NCBI GenBank assembly: GCA_020740775.1
Contig: JAHEWK010000034.1
Coordinates: forward strand, 62,001-126,000
DNA: 64,000 nt
Origin: Ilyonectria destructans
Taxonomy: Eukaryota; Ascomycota; Sordariomycetes; Hypocreales; Nectriaceae
Reading direction: 5' to 3'
Within the stretch, counting starts at the first letter, position 1. Each line of letters opens with the position of its first letter. Both the position numbers and the translations under genes were made by a program. The notes beneath the pieces were generated by a model, which did not search any database, had not been told where the DNA came from, and saw nothing but the letters and a program-made list of their open reading frames with translations. Shown here one piece after another: positions 1-10,798 of this stretch.

Positions 1-12
1 CGATACAAATCC

Positions 13-1953
13 ATGGAAGCCTCTTCCCAGTTTAACGACTTCTGTCGTGTTAAATTGATGATGGTTCATCCACATCGCTTTCCAGAAGAGTTGCTCGTTG
101 TGGGTGGCCAGCGGTTCGATTCTTTCACAGCCGGGTACATGCGCTGCAGACAGCTCCACGATACCCATACGGACGATCATTATGGAGAGCCGGATACGGA
201 TGAATTGACTGCAGAGGACGATGAGTTTGAGCTTGAGGCCCATGAGGAGCCCATCGCGGAGGAGGATTGGCATGAACTCGCCCGCATGCTACCTGACCGC
301 CCGCTGGAGGAAGAGGACATCGACATCCTCGGCCGCCGAGATGTTGACATTAATTACGATTGGACCACTCATGTTGGGCGGTATACCGATGATGGCATTC
401 TCAACGGCGACTACTGGAAGCAACGCAAAGCGGAAAACACCCTTGACCTTGACGTGGATGATCAGCCATTGGAGGCTCGCGATTCCCTAAATCCAGAGCA
501 GCGCCTGGTGTACGGCACGGTGATGGGCCACTTCCTGACCCGGGATCCCTCCCAGTTGTTACTCCATGTGGATGGCGGAGGCGGCACTGGCAAGTCATAC
601 CTCATTAACCTGCTCTCCGCGCACCTTCAAGCCGCGACGGGCGGGAGAGGGACACCCGTCTGGCGTGCCGCGCCCACGGGCGTCGCGGGAAATCAGATTT
701 CGGGCACTACCTTGTATTCCCTGTTGCACCTGCCAATTAATAAGGACTTCAAGCCTCTCTCAGCTATTGATAAGGCCCAGCTCCAGAAGAAGCTTAAGGA
801 TATCAAGTATCTGATCATTGACGAGAAGAGCATGCTGGGACTGCGTCAGCTATCTTGGATTGATGACCGTCTCCGAGAGGCGTTCCCGAATAAGAACGAA
901 GAGTTCTTTGGTGGCCTGAACATCCTGTTGGTTGGTGACTTCTTTCAGCTTCCCCCTGTGCTGCAGAAGCCGCTTTATTACGATAAAGAGGTCCAGGGAG
1001 TAGAGATCAAGGGCAGAAATGCATATAGGCGATTCGATAAATCGGTCTTCTTGAAAGTTGTCTAGCGGCAGCGTGGCGACGATCAGGAGGCATTCCGCCT
1101 AGCTCTCGGGGAATTGCGGCTGCTTCAACTATCTGTGGAATCCTGGAAGCTCCTTTCCAGCCGCGTACAGGCAAAACTAGACGATTAAGAGGTCGCAAGG
1201 TTTGTCAACGCCTTACGAGTATACGCCACTAAAGATAGGGTGAACGAATATAACCACTATCACCTCGACCGCCTCAGCCGGCCAGTCATCCAGGTCATGG
1301 CTAAGAACGTCGGCCCCGGCGCGGCTGCTGCGCCTGATGACAAGGCGGGCAACCTTACGAAGCAGATCCCAATATGCATTGGCTCCCGTCTGATGCTGAC
1401 GTCCAACCTTTGGCAGCCAGTTGACCTCTGCAACGGCGCTCGCGGCACAGTTTACGATATCGGCTGGGCACCTGGGGCCGACCCCATCCAAGACCCTCCC
1501 TATATTATCATAATGGAGTTTGACAAATACAGCGGACCGGTATTCCTAACCACCGCTGATGGCAGGAAGATTGTGCCGATTCTCCCAGTGGAGAGGGACT
1601 TCCTCATCGGAGCCACTCTCTGCGCTCGCACCCAGTTTCCCCTGATCGTATGCTACGCAATTACCGTACACAAGTCACAAAGCATCACCGAAGACATGAT
1701 AGTTACAGATCTGTCCTGCCGGGACTTTCAGACTGGTTTAAGCTACATGGCTGTCTCTCGCGTGAAAACGCTCGAGGGTCTGATGTTGGATGCACCATTT
1801 GATCGTAATCACCTGGCCTACGGGTCTCCCCCGGATGGCATGAAGATGAAGATGAGGGATCAGGAGCTTAGGAAACGACAGGTGCTCACACGGAATCCGT
1901 ACATGTCACATAATACCAAGAATAGCTATGCCAATGGATCAGTATGTAGATAA
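13..1953 (+). pseudogene. Pif1-like helicase of a Helitron, interrupted by two stops
   Basis: One reading frame encodes a superfamily 1 helicase of the Pif1/RecD2 type, the DNA-unwinding domain of Helitron replicases. Walker A GGGGTGKS lies near residue 195 and a Walker B-like LIIDEKSML near residue 270, followed by GDFFQLPPV (motif III). The C-terminal part has HKSQSITEDMIV and YMAVSRVKTLEG, typical of motifs V and VI. The frame is broken by TAG at 1063-1065 and TAA at 1186-1188, and the protein resumes in the same frame to 1953. Both stops are one C-to-T change from a glutamine codon in a CpA context, which fits RIP. The true N-terminus lies outside the window, so this copy is an inactive fragment. 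Confidence 0.85.
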
Positions 1954-2008
1954 TGCAATAGTAGTAATAGCTTCCCGGCCCACGGACACACAGCCTTCGG
2001 CTGAGGCT

Positions 2009-2047
2009 ACCCCATGCACCCCATCGCCGCTCCAATGTGCATGGGGT
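2009..2047 (+). repeat. Helitron 3'-terminal hairpin
   Basis: ACCCCATGCA at 2009-2018 is the exact reverse complement of TGCATGGGGT at 2038-2047, giving a 10-bp stem with a 19-nt loop. The element border lies 14 nt further on. The same stem is present inverted at 21096-21134. Helitrons end with such a hairpin, which marks the 3' end during rolling-circle transposition. Confidence 0.8.
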
Positions 2048-2129
2048 GACGTAGTATTTTATTATTACTGTAAAGTACTGCACAGTCCCCAGAGACATTT
2101 CTGCTCACTGCAGGTTGCATGATGGCGGG

Positions 2130-2345
2130 TGTAACGGGTCAGGCCCACTTGGCTGGCGGCTCTGCCGCCAAGCCCGAATTCTTCTCCACAGCGCCATCGA
2201 GTTGATTCTCGAATCTTCTATATTAAAGAAGATATAACGCGTCTTCACGCACCCAGTTTGTATTTAGATTCTTTCCTTTCTTCATCTTGAAAGTAAACAG
2301 CATAGGGACTAGTTAGTTGAATCAACTCACTAGAGGCCTTTCACA
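2130..2345 (+). repeat. 5' LTR, retrotransposon copy 1
   Basis: 216-bp long terminal repeat, TG...CA bounded. It should contain the promoter and the transcript start. The stretch 2284-2295 (ATCTTGAAAGTA) is the exact complement of the first 12 nt after the LTR, suggesting that the transcript starts near 2284 and folds back as its own primer. Confidence 0.95.
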
Positions 2346-2357
2346 TACTTTCAAGAT
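2346..2357 (+). other. Primer-binding site, probably self-primed (Tf1-like)
   Basis: TACTTTCAAGAT begins at the first base after the 5' LTR and is perfectly complementary over 12 nt to ATCTTGAAAGTA at 2284-2295 inside the LTR. In Tf1-type Ty3 elements the first 11 nt of the RNA anneal to a PBS in exactly this position and are cleaved to prime minus-strand synthesis. No tRNA 3' end was matched, since no tRNA set is available here. Confidence 0.7.
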
Positions 2358-2518
2358 CACTTCAGAAATCTGCTGAAGTCCAGAAGTCAACGACTCATCC
2401 CGAGTCCAGAAGTCAAAAAGTCAGCCGAAGCACCCGAAGCACCCAAAGCACCCGAAGCACCCGAAGCACCCGGAGTTAAGAAGTTAGAAGCACCAGAAGC
2501 CACAAGCGAAGAAGAATA

Positions 2519-3838
2519 ATGGACCACTCAGACGGCATGACTCAGGGGGAAACCACTAGCCAGTCGGCTAGCGTACTCGAGCAACTCTTGAGCGAAGTCA
2601 GGCTTATGCGGTCCGAGAATATGGCCCTAAGAGAGGCAAATGAGGAAACGAAATTGAAGCTGTTAGCACTGGAAACGTCCATCCAGTCTATACAGCCCAC
2701 ACCAGCGCCCACGCTGGCGCCAGAAGACAATAAGACAACCGCTGTTCCTGTCACTCCCAACACTACTACCAACCCTTCTATCACCGCCGATCCCGCCAAT
2801 ACGGTTATCACTTACAGTCCTCACCCGACCAAGCGCCCCAAGCTGCGAGATGTCCCGAAGTACAGTGGTGACAAGTCCCAGTGGCGTAGCTGGAAGTTGG
2901 AGACCGAAGGGAAGCTACGAGTCGACGGCGAAGCCCTCGGAGACGCAGAGGGCCACTTTATGTATGTCTTTATGAGCCTGGAAGGCAAGGCTAAAGACAA
3001 TGTGACCACCTTTGTGGAGATGCAAATTGAGAAGAGGACGTTTAATGTGGCTGAACTGCTCAACCGCCTTGAACTGTTGTACGGAGAGAAGGATCGTAAA
3101 CAGAGAGCTACTCGCAACCTGCACTCGATTAAGCAAGGAGAAAACGAACCCTTTACTTCGTTCTACCCTCGTTTCGAGAAAGAGATCGCCAACGCCAATG
3201 CCGAATATTGGCCAGATGACAGCAAGATTTCTTACCTCCAGGAGGCACTAAACGACAGAATGAAGGCCGCTCTTATAGGCTCTGATTCCGTCGCGATTAG
3301 CACCTACGTTGGGCTGGCAAAGAGGTGCGACTCGCTTAGCAGCCAGATGGAACTGTTAGGCCAGTGGAAGAAACCTCGCGGCAACACGAGGGGCTTGGAC
3401 AACCACGGTAGTCAGAGCAGCCAGAGATCTCAGCAACAGCATGTCCAGCAGGCTGAGGTCAGAAGAGAGGACATGATGGAATGGGAGCCAACCCCACAAG
3501 CATCCACTCAAGTAAACGCTGGGCGCACCCGCGGCGGCAAGAACACGAATGGCTACCAGTCCAGGCGACCAGAGGATCAGGCTTTGCTCGGTAAGCGTGC
3601 CAAGTGGGTCGATCAGGATGAAATGGATGCACGCTACCGCGAAGGACGTTGTCTCCGTTGCGGAAGAGATAACTGCAGAATCGAACGCTGTCCATTAGCC
3701 GCACCTATTCGGCCCGGGAGCGTAACCAGACGCACTCAAGTCAACGCCGCAGCCCCCTCGCGCCCCTCGGTTACCAACGCCGCGATCGTTGAAGAAGGCG
3801 AAGATGCCACTCTCCAGAGCGACGGAGATTCAGACTAG
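2519..3838 (+). CDS. gag: Gag polyprotein of the chromovirus
   Basis: Encodes 439 residues, starting at the first ATG after the leader, which carries direct repeats of ACCCGAAGC. Residues about 15-60 form a predicted coiled coil, followed by a Thr/Pro-rich linker. A capsid-type region follows (around residues 105-280), with WRSWKLETEGKL and the YGEKD(R)K segment seen in fungal gypsy Gag. The C-terminus has a zinc-knuckle-like C-X2-C-X4-C-X4-C (CLRCGRDNCRIERC) in which the usual third ligand His is Cys. Gag forms the virus-like particle and binds the RNA. It ends with TAG at 3836-3838. The pol frame continues in the same phase 15 nt later, so Pol would need readthrough, reinitiation or a processed transcript. 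Confidence 0.93.
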   Translation: MDHSDGMTQGETTSQSASVLEQLLSEVRLMRSENMALREANEETKLKLLALETSIQSIQPTPAPTLAPEDNKTTAVPVTPNTTTNPSITADPANTVITYSPHPTKRPKLRDVPKYSGDKSQWRSWKLETEGKLRVDGEALGDAEGHFMYVFMSLEGKAKDNVTTFVEMQIEKRTFNVAELLNRLELLYGEKDRKQRATRNLHSIKQGENEPFTSFYPRFEKEIANANAEYWPDDSKISYLQEALNDRMKAALIGSDSVAISTYVGLAKRCDSLSSQMELLGQWKKPRGNTRGLDNHGSQSSQRSQQQHVQQAEVRREDMMEWEPTPQASTQVNAGRTRGGKNTNGYQSRRPEDQALLGKRAKWVDQDEMDARYREGRCLRCGRDNCRIERCPLAAPIRPGSVTRRTQVNAAAPSRPSVTNAAIVEEGEDATLQSDGDSD

Positions 3839-3853
3839 GAACACGCGGCGGCT

Positions 3854-6800
3854 GTGAGAGAATGGGAGACAACCGGTAAAAAGAGAATGGATGGAGATCC
3901 ATTCATAGCAGACGTTAGGGTGAATGGAACGGACTTCGTACCATCCCTCGTCGACTATGGTTGCCTCTGCTACGGCGCGGTTAGCAAACGGACCTTCCAA
4001 TCTCTTCAGCTGCCACATATACCTGTTCAACCTCGCATCCTCGAGAATGCAGCAGGAGACGGCAAGGAGGTTAAGATCGACAAGATCACTTACTTATCGA
4101 TCGACCTAGACGGACACCAACAGCGCCGTGTATTTATGTACGTCATTGACGACCTTAACTGGGATATGATTCTAGGCAAACGATGGATGGAAGATCAAGA
4201 TGTTCACATTCATGCGAAGGAAGGATACTTGGAGATCGGAACCAGTGGAGCTCAAGTACAAGACCGACAACGCTATCGGCCCCCTCGACTAGAGGTCTCG
4301 AAGGTGATGGCCGCTGCCTTTCTAGGCGACGTGCGCCGCAACAGACGTACAGGCGGCGTTGGAGTTTATGCCGTCACGATGGCGGACATCGACAAAGCCT
4401 TGAGACCGAAACCAAAGATCGACCCAGTGGAGAAGTTGCCACCACACTACCACAAGTGGTTACAAGCCTTCTCTCGACAACTGGCCAACCAGTTACCTCC
4501 CCACAGGCCAGGCGTTGACCTGAAGATCGAAGTCCTACGAGACGAACACGGCCGCGAGAAACCCCTACCCTGGGGTCCGCTTTATGGCATGTCTCGCGAA
4601 GAGCTATTGGTACTGCGGAAGACACTTACAGAGCTTCTCGACAAGGAGTTTATCAGAGTTAGCAGTTCACCCGCGGCGGCACCGGTTCTCATGGTGAAAA
4701 AGCCTGGTGGAGGCGTTCGCTTTTGTGTGGATTACCGAGGACTGAACAACATCACCAAGAAGGACCGCTATCCGCTGCCCTTACTCAACGAAACGCTACG
4801 CACTGTGGCAAAGGCAAAGTGGTTCACGAAGCTAGATGTTATAGCAGCATTCCACAAGATCAGGGTCGCCCCCGGAGACGAAGAAAAGACGGCCTTCAGA
4901 ACACGCTACGGATCTTTTGAATGGCTGGTAGTCCCATTTGGACTGACAGGTGCACCCGCAGCCTTTCAACGGTATATCAACAGCGTGCTCCAAGACTACC
5001 TAGACGATTTCGTGTCAGCATACATCGACGACGTGTTGATCTTCTCTTCTGGAAGCATTCAAGACCACCGCGACAAAGTCGGCAGGGTCCTCCAACGCCT
5101 AATGGATGCTGGGCTACAGCTAGACATCAGCAAGAGCGAATTCGAAGTCAAGACGGTGAAATATCTCGGGTTCATTATCGAGGCGGAGAACGGGATCCGA
5201 GTCGATCCTGAGAAGGTCAAGGCTGTCAAGGAATGGACTACGCCAACGAACGTAAAAGCCGTTAGAGCCTTTATCGGTTTCGCGAACTTCTATAGGATTT
5301 TCATGCCTGAGTTCTCAGAGATAGCAGAGCCGCTGATACGGCTAACGAAAAAGGACGTACCCTTCCGTTGGGACGACCTATGCGAAGAAGCCTTTGAGAA
5401 GCTTAAGGACCTGTTGATCACGGCCCCTATTCTAGCTCATTTCCACCCGGAGAGAGAGACTATCGTGGAGGCAGATTCTTCAGGATTTGTCACTGGGGGT
5501 GTCCTCTCCCAGCGAGACGACGAAGACGGACTATTACGGCCTGTCGCCTATTTCTCGAAGAAACACTCGCCAGCAGAGGTCAACTACGCTATTCACGACA
5601 AGGAACTGCTTGCTATTGTAAGGTGTCTGGAGCAATGGGAACCAGAGCTGCGAGCTGTGAAGAATTTCAGGATCCTCACGGACCATCAGAATCTGAAATA
5701 CTTCTATTCGGAGAGAAGATTAACGGAAAGACAAGTACGATGGTCGGAGTTCTTATCCAGGTTCCATTTCACACTCGAATGGAGACCCGGAAAGAAGGCT
5801 GGACTGCCAGACGCGCTCTCTCGACGAGACCAAGATATGCCAGCCGACTACTCGGACGAGCGGCTCAAGCACGCATTATGAGGCTCTTTCAGGACGACCA
5901 TCTTAGAAGGGTACGCATCTCGACAGTTTCCACCAACACTGAGGGCGCCCTGGAGTTTGATTTCGAAAAGGATATCAGGCTATTCGAGGACCAGGAATTG
6001 CAGCAACTTTGGGACGCCGCACGCCGAGAGGACAAGCTCTACCAGGAACTCACGAAGCTAGTAGCGAATGGAGAGAAGAACTTACCGACACAGTTGCAAA
6101 AGGAGAAGGTTGTGAGTATCTCAGAATGCTCACTGGATGACAAAGGTCTCCTATGCTTCCGGAATCGTGTCTGGATACCCAACTCTGAGCCGCTGCGCAC
6201 GAAGATTATTCAAGCAACACACGACTCCCACATTACCGGGCACCCGGGGAGAGACCTTACGTACTCTATTCTGTCGAGACGCTTCTTTTGGCCGGGCGCA
6301 GCTAGCGAAGTACGCCAATTCGTGCGTAACTGTGAGGTCTGCGGAAGGAACACCATTTGGAGAGACACGAAGAGAGGGCTCCTGAAGCCATTACCCATTC
6401 CGCAACGAATATGGAGCGAGGTCACTATCGACTTCATTACGGACCTCCCACCATCGGGACGGGATGGCGCGACGAACTGCATGGTAGTCACAGACCGGCT
6501 TACCAAAGGCGTCGAACTCGAAGGCATGAGCGATATCTCCTCGGAAGCGGTTGCTAAGAGACTCTTCGAACGGCACTACCCGGTCCATGGTATTCCAACA
6601 GCCATAACCAGTGACCGTGGGCCCCAGTTTGTCAGCGACATGTGGAAGCACTTCTGCAAACTGCTGCAGATCGAGCAGCGGCTATCGACGGCGTACCACC
6701 CACAGACGGATGGAGCGACGGAGCGAATGAACCAAGAGGTTGAGAAGATCCTACGAATATGGACAAACTATCTCCAAGAGAATTGGCTAGACCTGCTACC

Positions 6801-7527
6801 AATAGCCATGGCAACAATCAACGAGAGGGACGCGGCCTCTACCGGCCTAAGCCCGTTCTTCTTCATGCACGGCTACCACAACGAGCCAATTCAGCTAGTC
6901 GAGGATCGAAGAGCAGAAGATGCGAGGGAGGGCGAGGTTATGGCAGAAGACTTCATCCAGAGACTTCAGGACGCCACAGAGTTTGCGCAAGCTGCAATAG
7001 CTATGGCCCAAGAGATACAGCAAGCCCAAGCCAACAGGCACAGAACTGCCTCGCCCCGCTACAAGCCTGGAGACTGGGTATACCTTAATCTGAAGAACGT
7101 CAAGACGTCACGGCCTTGTAAGAAGCTGGACTGGCTACATGCAAAATACCAAGTGGTCGAGGAGATTAACCCACACGCCTACAAGTTAGACGTGCCCGGA
7201 CGCATACACCCAGTATTCCATGTGGATTTGCTCCGGCCCGTCCCTGACGACCCGCTACCATCACAGCAGGTCGATCACGAGAGCGCCCCACCAGTGCTGG
7301 TGGACGGTCAAGAGATGTACCTCGTTGAACGCATCCTCGATGAAAAGAAGGAAGGCACGCACAAGAAGGTGCTCGTGAAGTGGGTGGACTATTCGAGACC
7401 CACGTGGGAGCATCTCAGTGCTGTACGGCATACGGATGCATGGAAACAATGGACAAAGCGGAAGAAGAAGAGAGTCAACTTCGAAAATCATCGTGAGATA
7501 CACGCCAACTCTGGAGGAGGGGGGTAA
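3854..7527 (+). pseudogene. pol: Pol polyprotein, copy 1 (one-base frameshift near 5870)
   Basis: Domains in order: aspartic protease-like (LVDYGCLCYG, with Tyr where D-S/T-G is expected), reverse transcriptase with the active-site box YIDDVLIF near 5022, and RNase H (EADSSG...DALSRR). Then come the integrase zinc-binding domain (HITGHPG...CEVCG) and catalytic core (TIDFITDLP, ITSDRGPQF, GATERMNQE: the DDE residues). A C-terminal chromodomain (YLVERILDE...VKWVDYSRPTWEHL) makes this a chromovirus. Frame 2 stops with TGA at 5879-5881. Copy 2 has one extra G at the equivalent of 5869/5870 (CAAGGCACGC against CAAGCACGC) and reads through, so copy 1 has a 1-bp deletion between RNase H and integrase. 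The stop TAA at 7525-7527 abuts the 3' LTR. Confidence 0.93.
7513..7524 (+). other. Polypurine tract
   Basis: GGAGGAGGGGGG lies just before the 3' LTR and within the last codons of pol, which encode a glycine run. The TAA stop follows it and touches the LTR. It would prime plus-strand DNA synthesis. Copy 2 has the same arrangement at 61863-61880 on the minus strand. Confidence 0.85.
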
Positions 7528-7743
7528 TGTAACGGGTCAGGCCCACTTGGCTGGCGGCTCTGCCGCCAAGCCCGAATTCTTCTCCACAGCGCCATCGAGT
7601 TGATTCTCGAATCTTCTATATTAAAGAAGATATAACGCGTCTTCACGCACCCAGTTTGTATTTAGATTCTTTCCTTTCTTCATCTTGAAAGTAAACAGCA
7701 TAGGGACTAGTTAGTTGAATCAACTCACTAGAGGCCTTTCACA
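7528..7743 (+). repeat. 3' LTR, retrotransposon copy 1
   Basis: 216 bp, read as identical to the LTR at 2130-2345, and followed by the second copy of the GCGGG target duplication at 7744-7748. Confidence 0.95.
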
Positions 7744-8058
7744 GCGGGGCTGACAACTTGGTTGCCGAGCCACTCATCATCTAGCAGCAATCCAAGGCTA
7801 ATCACTAGGCAATTTTTCCGGTTTCTTTATCTTACAGCCCGAACTCCCCCTGCCTATTTTGCGGCACATTTACCTCTCGGTCATGGTAAACGGTTCTGGG
7901 TGTATTTGTGAGTTGCCCAAGCATCTCTCCTCCCCTATTTCTAGCAACTAACTGCCTCATTAGTCGGCTGTCGCCTGAAGAAACCACCCTACTCATTAAC
8001 GTTGCACATTCGGCCATACATCGATTCCAAACTGCATCGCCAGTTCAGTCTACCTTTC

Positions 8059-9730
8059 ATGTCGCCAAGTCGAAGACAGCGGCGTCGTGTCTATGAATAC
8101 GAACCTCTGCCACTTCGATGCTTTCGACTACTGGAGCTCACTGCTGGGGAAACACTGTACAGCGATGTGACCTGCCGACTCTTGCCTTGCAGTTTTGCTG
8201 CCGCTCCTCCGTACGAAGCTCTATCATATACATGGAGGGACGACGAAAGCAAACGTCGAATAACCGTGAATGGCTTGGTGAAGAGAGATTCTACACTGAA
8301 ACTGCCATCAAGTTCATTCCGGAACTCACCGTGATTGTCAAGGCTGACATCAGAGTTGTCTGGAAATATCTATTGAGCCAAGATACATTCCTTCGCGAGA
8401 TGTCATCCCTTATCTGGTTTTTTCACCATCCCTGGTGGACAAGAACATGGGTTATCCAAGAAGTCGCATTGGCCAAAAATGTACACATCATGTGTGGCCC
8501 ACATCAACTTTGCTGGTCCACGATACATTCTCTCATCATTGCTTGGATGGACATAAGAATGTGCCCGATCTGAAAACATGCAATAGTCACCAAGCAGCTG
8601 CACTTCAAAGCCTTGGCATGCTAATCGCCAACCACACGGAAACGTTAGCAAGGCTACGAGAAGAGTTCCAATCAAATCCTTCTGCACCGGAGTGCATGGA
8701 ACTAGCGAATTTGCTTTGGTCATTCAAGTACCACTCTGCGACTGATGCCCGCGATAAGATTTACGGATTTCTGGGCCTCCTTAAGGGTTACGGACTTCGA
8801 GTTGACTATAGCAAAGCACCCCAAGATATCTATGTTTCCGTTTTTTCAATCATTCTTAGTGAGAGATAGAGGTCTTGACTGGTTTCGTTGGATGACCGGA
8901 GAGCAGATAAGCGGAGACAAGAAAGCATCCGAGATCCTCAATCTTCCTTCTTGGGTTCCAGATTTTGGCTCACGGACTACATACCCAATCTCATCATTCA
9001 TACCAAATGCGGAAAGAGGGGAACGCCAGCGGATTTCTCAGCTGCTGGATCTGATCGTTCCAGATCGCTGGTTACTCCCCAGTTTGAAGATAATGATCGC
9101 ACACTGGTAGTCAGGGGCCTGATTTTCGATGTAGTGGACCAACGCGGACACATCTTTCCATTACCGGACCCAATCAGTCTTAGTGGCTGTCCAACAGAAC
9201 CCATTCTCACCCAATGGAAGAACATGGCATTTGCTACGCCATCCGAGCCATACAATACGCGTTTGGAGAAGGAGGATGCTTTTTGGAGAATGATTCTAAC
9301 TGACCGGGAGTTAGAGGGGCTTCACTTCAAAGATAACGCTGGATGGGTTCCGGCTAAGCGGCTTTCTTCAACAGCAATATACATCCCCCCCAAAACAGCC
9401 GATGAGGAGCAGAAAGTACTCAGAGCTATGAGACGGGTACTCTGCGTATATGGAAGAAGATTCTGTATAAGTGAAAATGGTTACTTCTGCCTCTTACCGG
9501 CGACCTCTAGAAAGGGGGACTTGATTAGCGTTTTACTTGGAGGAGAAGTGCCGTATGTCCTCAGAAGGCAGGCCAAGAACATCTTCCGGATGGTTGGCGA
9601 ATGGTAAGTTCAGTATACTGACGTGACAAAAACATGTGGCTGATAGACTACCAGTTATGTTCATGGGATAATGAACGGTGAATTGGTAACAGGAGATTTT
9701 GAAAGCCATCGAATTTTCAAACTGCAATGA
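8059..9730 (+). pseudogene. HET domain protein, decayed
   Basis: Relic of a heterokaryon-incompatibility (HET) protein, a family that triggers cell death after fusion of unlike fungal cells. The start MSPSRRQRRR leads to the HET hallmark YEALSYTW near residue 57. Later pieces include WTRTWVIQEVALA, DARDKIYGFLGL and SWVPDF in three different frames, which is characteristic HET order. The core stretch normally containing W-I-D-A-I-C-I-N-Q is missing, so about 60-70 residues were deleted around 8315. Further frame changes occur near 8575, 8870 and 9030. The end is coherent: exon to 9607, an intron with GTAAGT and CCAG borders, then YVHGIMNGELVTG to TGA at 9728-9730. It is not expected to make a working protein. 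Confidence 0.88.
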
Positions 9731-10423
9731 GATGATAAGAGACATAGCGCTTATTGAACAGCTGTAACTATAGTACTATCTATATTGAGCGAAATCAAGG
9801 GAAATAAAGTAGACAAGATGCAATCGTGAGTTTTACAGATGAAAGTGGCACTTTAAGAAGCATCTAAGTAGGGAGTTACCTAAATTTCCTGATCATGACA
9901 TGAGTTCATGCAGTAGGAAGATTGACTGCGAAAAGGCGAGACTAGTTCTCTGTTGGTTAGAGAATCTGTACATCCCTTGATCCTCCTACAGCATTTGAGG
10001 GTTCTGCGCAAGCGGAACGGGAGCAGCACAAACCCAAAAAGAGGAAACGCGTGGGCGAAGAGGAAGGGGGGATGCAGACCCAAATTTCCCCTTTCTCGCC
10101 CACCATCTCATATTGAGATACGGGGATTAGGTAGGAAAGGCGTTGACCCATTAAAAAGTCTTGGCTCAGAAAATATAGAGAGCTTATTGACGGCCTACCT
10201 TGTAGTATCTCGTTCTGTTAGATTAGATGATTGATAGACAGTCAAATTGCCTAGCTATTAGTTTGGGATGATGACTGCTATTTAATGTGCACACAACCAG
10301 ACTAGGCAGCAATAGACACCGCTGAACCACGTGCGCATGTAACAAGGCACCAGCAGACAGGAAAGCCACATGGAACATCTAGGTCTGGGTTCTGTCCCCA
10401 CTTTAATTAATCATTGAAACTTA

Positions 10424-10574
10424 CAGTTTCCTGGAACCCGCTTTCTGTCTCCAGGCCGACCTTGATTCAGATAATTAATCCTAGCCTAGGACTCAGATTC
10501 ATTGAATCGGTAATTAATCGCCCCGGTTAATTACATCACTGCCTTGGAGACAGAAAGCGGGTTCCAGGAAACTG
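10424..10574. repeat. Fold-back inverted repeat (MITE-like, 151 bp)
   Basis: CAGTTTCCTGGAACCCGCTT at the left is matched by its reverse complement at the right end. The arms are about 32 bp with one extra T in the right arm. The A+T-rich centre contains several TTAATT motifs. It begins CAG like hAT termini, but no 8-bp target duplication is visible, so its class is unresolved. Confidence 0.7.
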
Positions 10575-10680
10575 TGTTCATATCTGGCACCTCTCTGCTG
10601 TAATATGTAATACTGGAATGGTATTTATCAGACCACAGGAAACATCATTTCCCCCAGTCACTCCCAGTTCAGCATGCCGT

Positions 10681-10775
10681 AGCATGCCCAAATACCCATC
10701 CCCCGAATGCCATCCCCTAAATGACCATCCCATAGATGCCCATCCTCCAAATACCCATCCTCAAATTTGCACATC
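10681..10775. repeat. Degenerate minisatellite, about 15-17 bp unit
   Basis: Five or six imperfect units related to CCCAAATACCCATCC, with substitutions and small length changes between units. It lies just upstream of the hAT remnant. Confidence 0.7.
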
Positions 10776-10798
10776 CGCGAAATGACTGAGACGCCAAG

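Larger units (their letters stand above)
1..2061 (+). mobile_element. Helitron-type element, 3' part (left end outside window)
   Basis: This segment carries a decayed Pif1-like helicase followed by a terminal hairpin. A near-identical 3' end occurs inverted at 21082-21177. The two copies match from the helicase C-terminus through the hairpin and then diverge directly after GTAGTATTTTA, which sets the 3' border at about 2061. A short palindrome (AGCCTTCGGCT) precedes the hairpin in both copies. Helicase plus 3' hairpin is established Helitron architecture. No Rep/HUH region lies inside the window, so the Helitron assignment is strong inference rather than proof. Confidence 0.75.
2130..7743 (+). 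mobile_element. Ty3/gypsy chromovirus LTR retrotransposon, copy 1 (full length)
   Basis: Complete element of 5,614 bp. The two 216-bp LTRs start TGTAAC and end TTCACA, and they read as identical by eye, so the insertion is probably recent. It is flanked by a perfect 5-bp target duplication GCGGG (2125-2129 and 7744-7748). Order of parts: LTR, primer-binding site, gag, pol (protease, reverse transcriptase, RNase H, integrase, chromodomain), polypurine tract, LTR. A single-base deletion near 5870 breaks pol. A second copy lies on the minus strand from 61647 to the window end. Confidence 0.96.

Noticed and set aside
10416..10582. 8-bp target duplication around the fold-back repeat
   Set aside because: Flanks GAAACTTA and TGTTCATA do not match, so hAT membership of this repeat is not supported.
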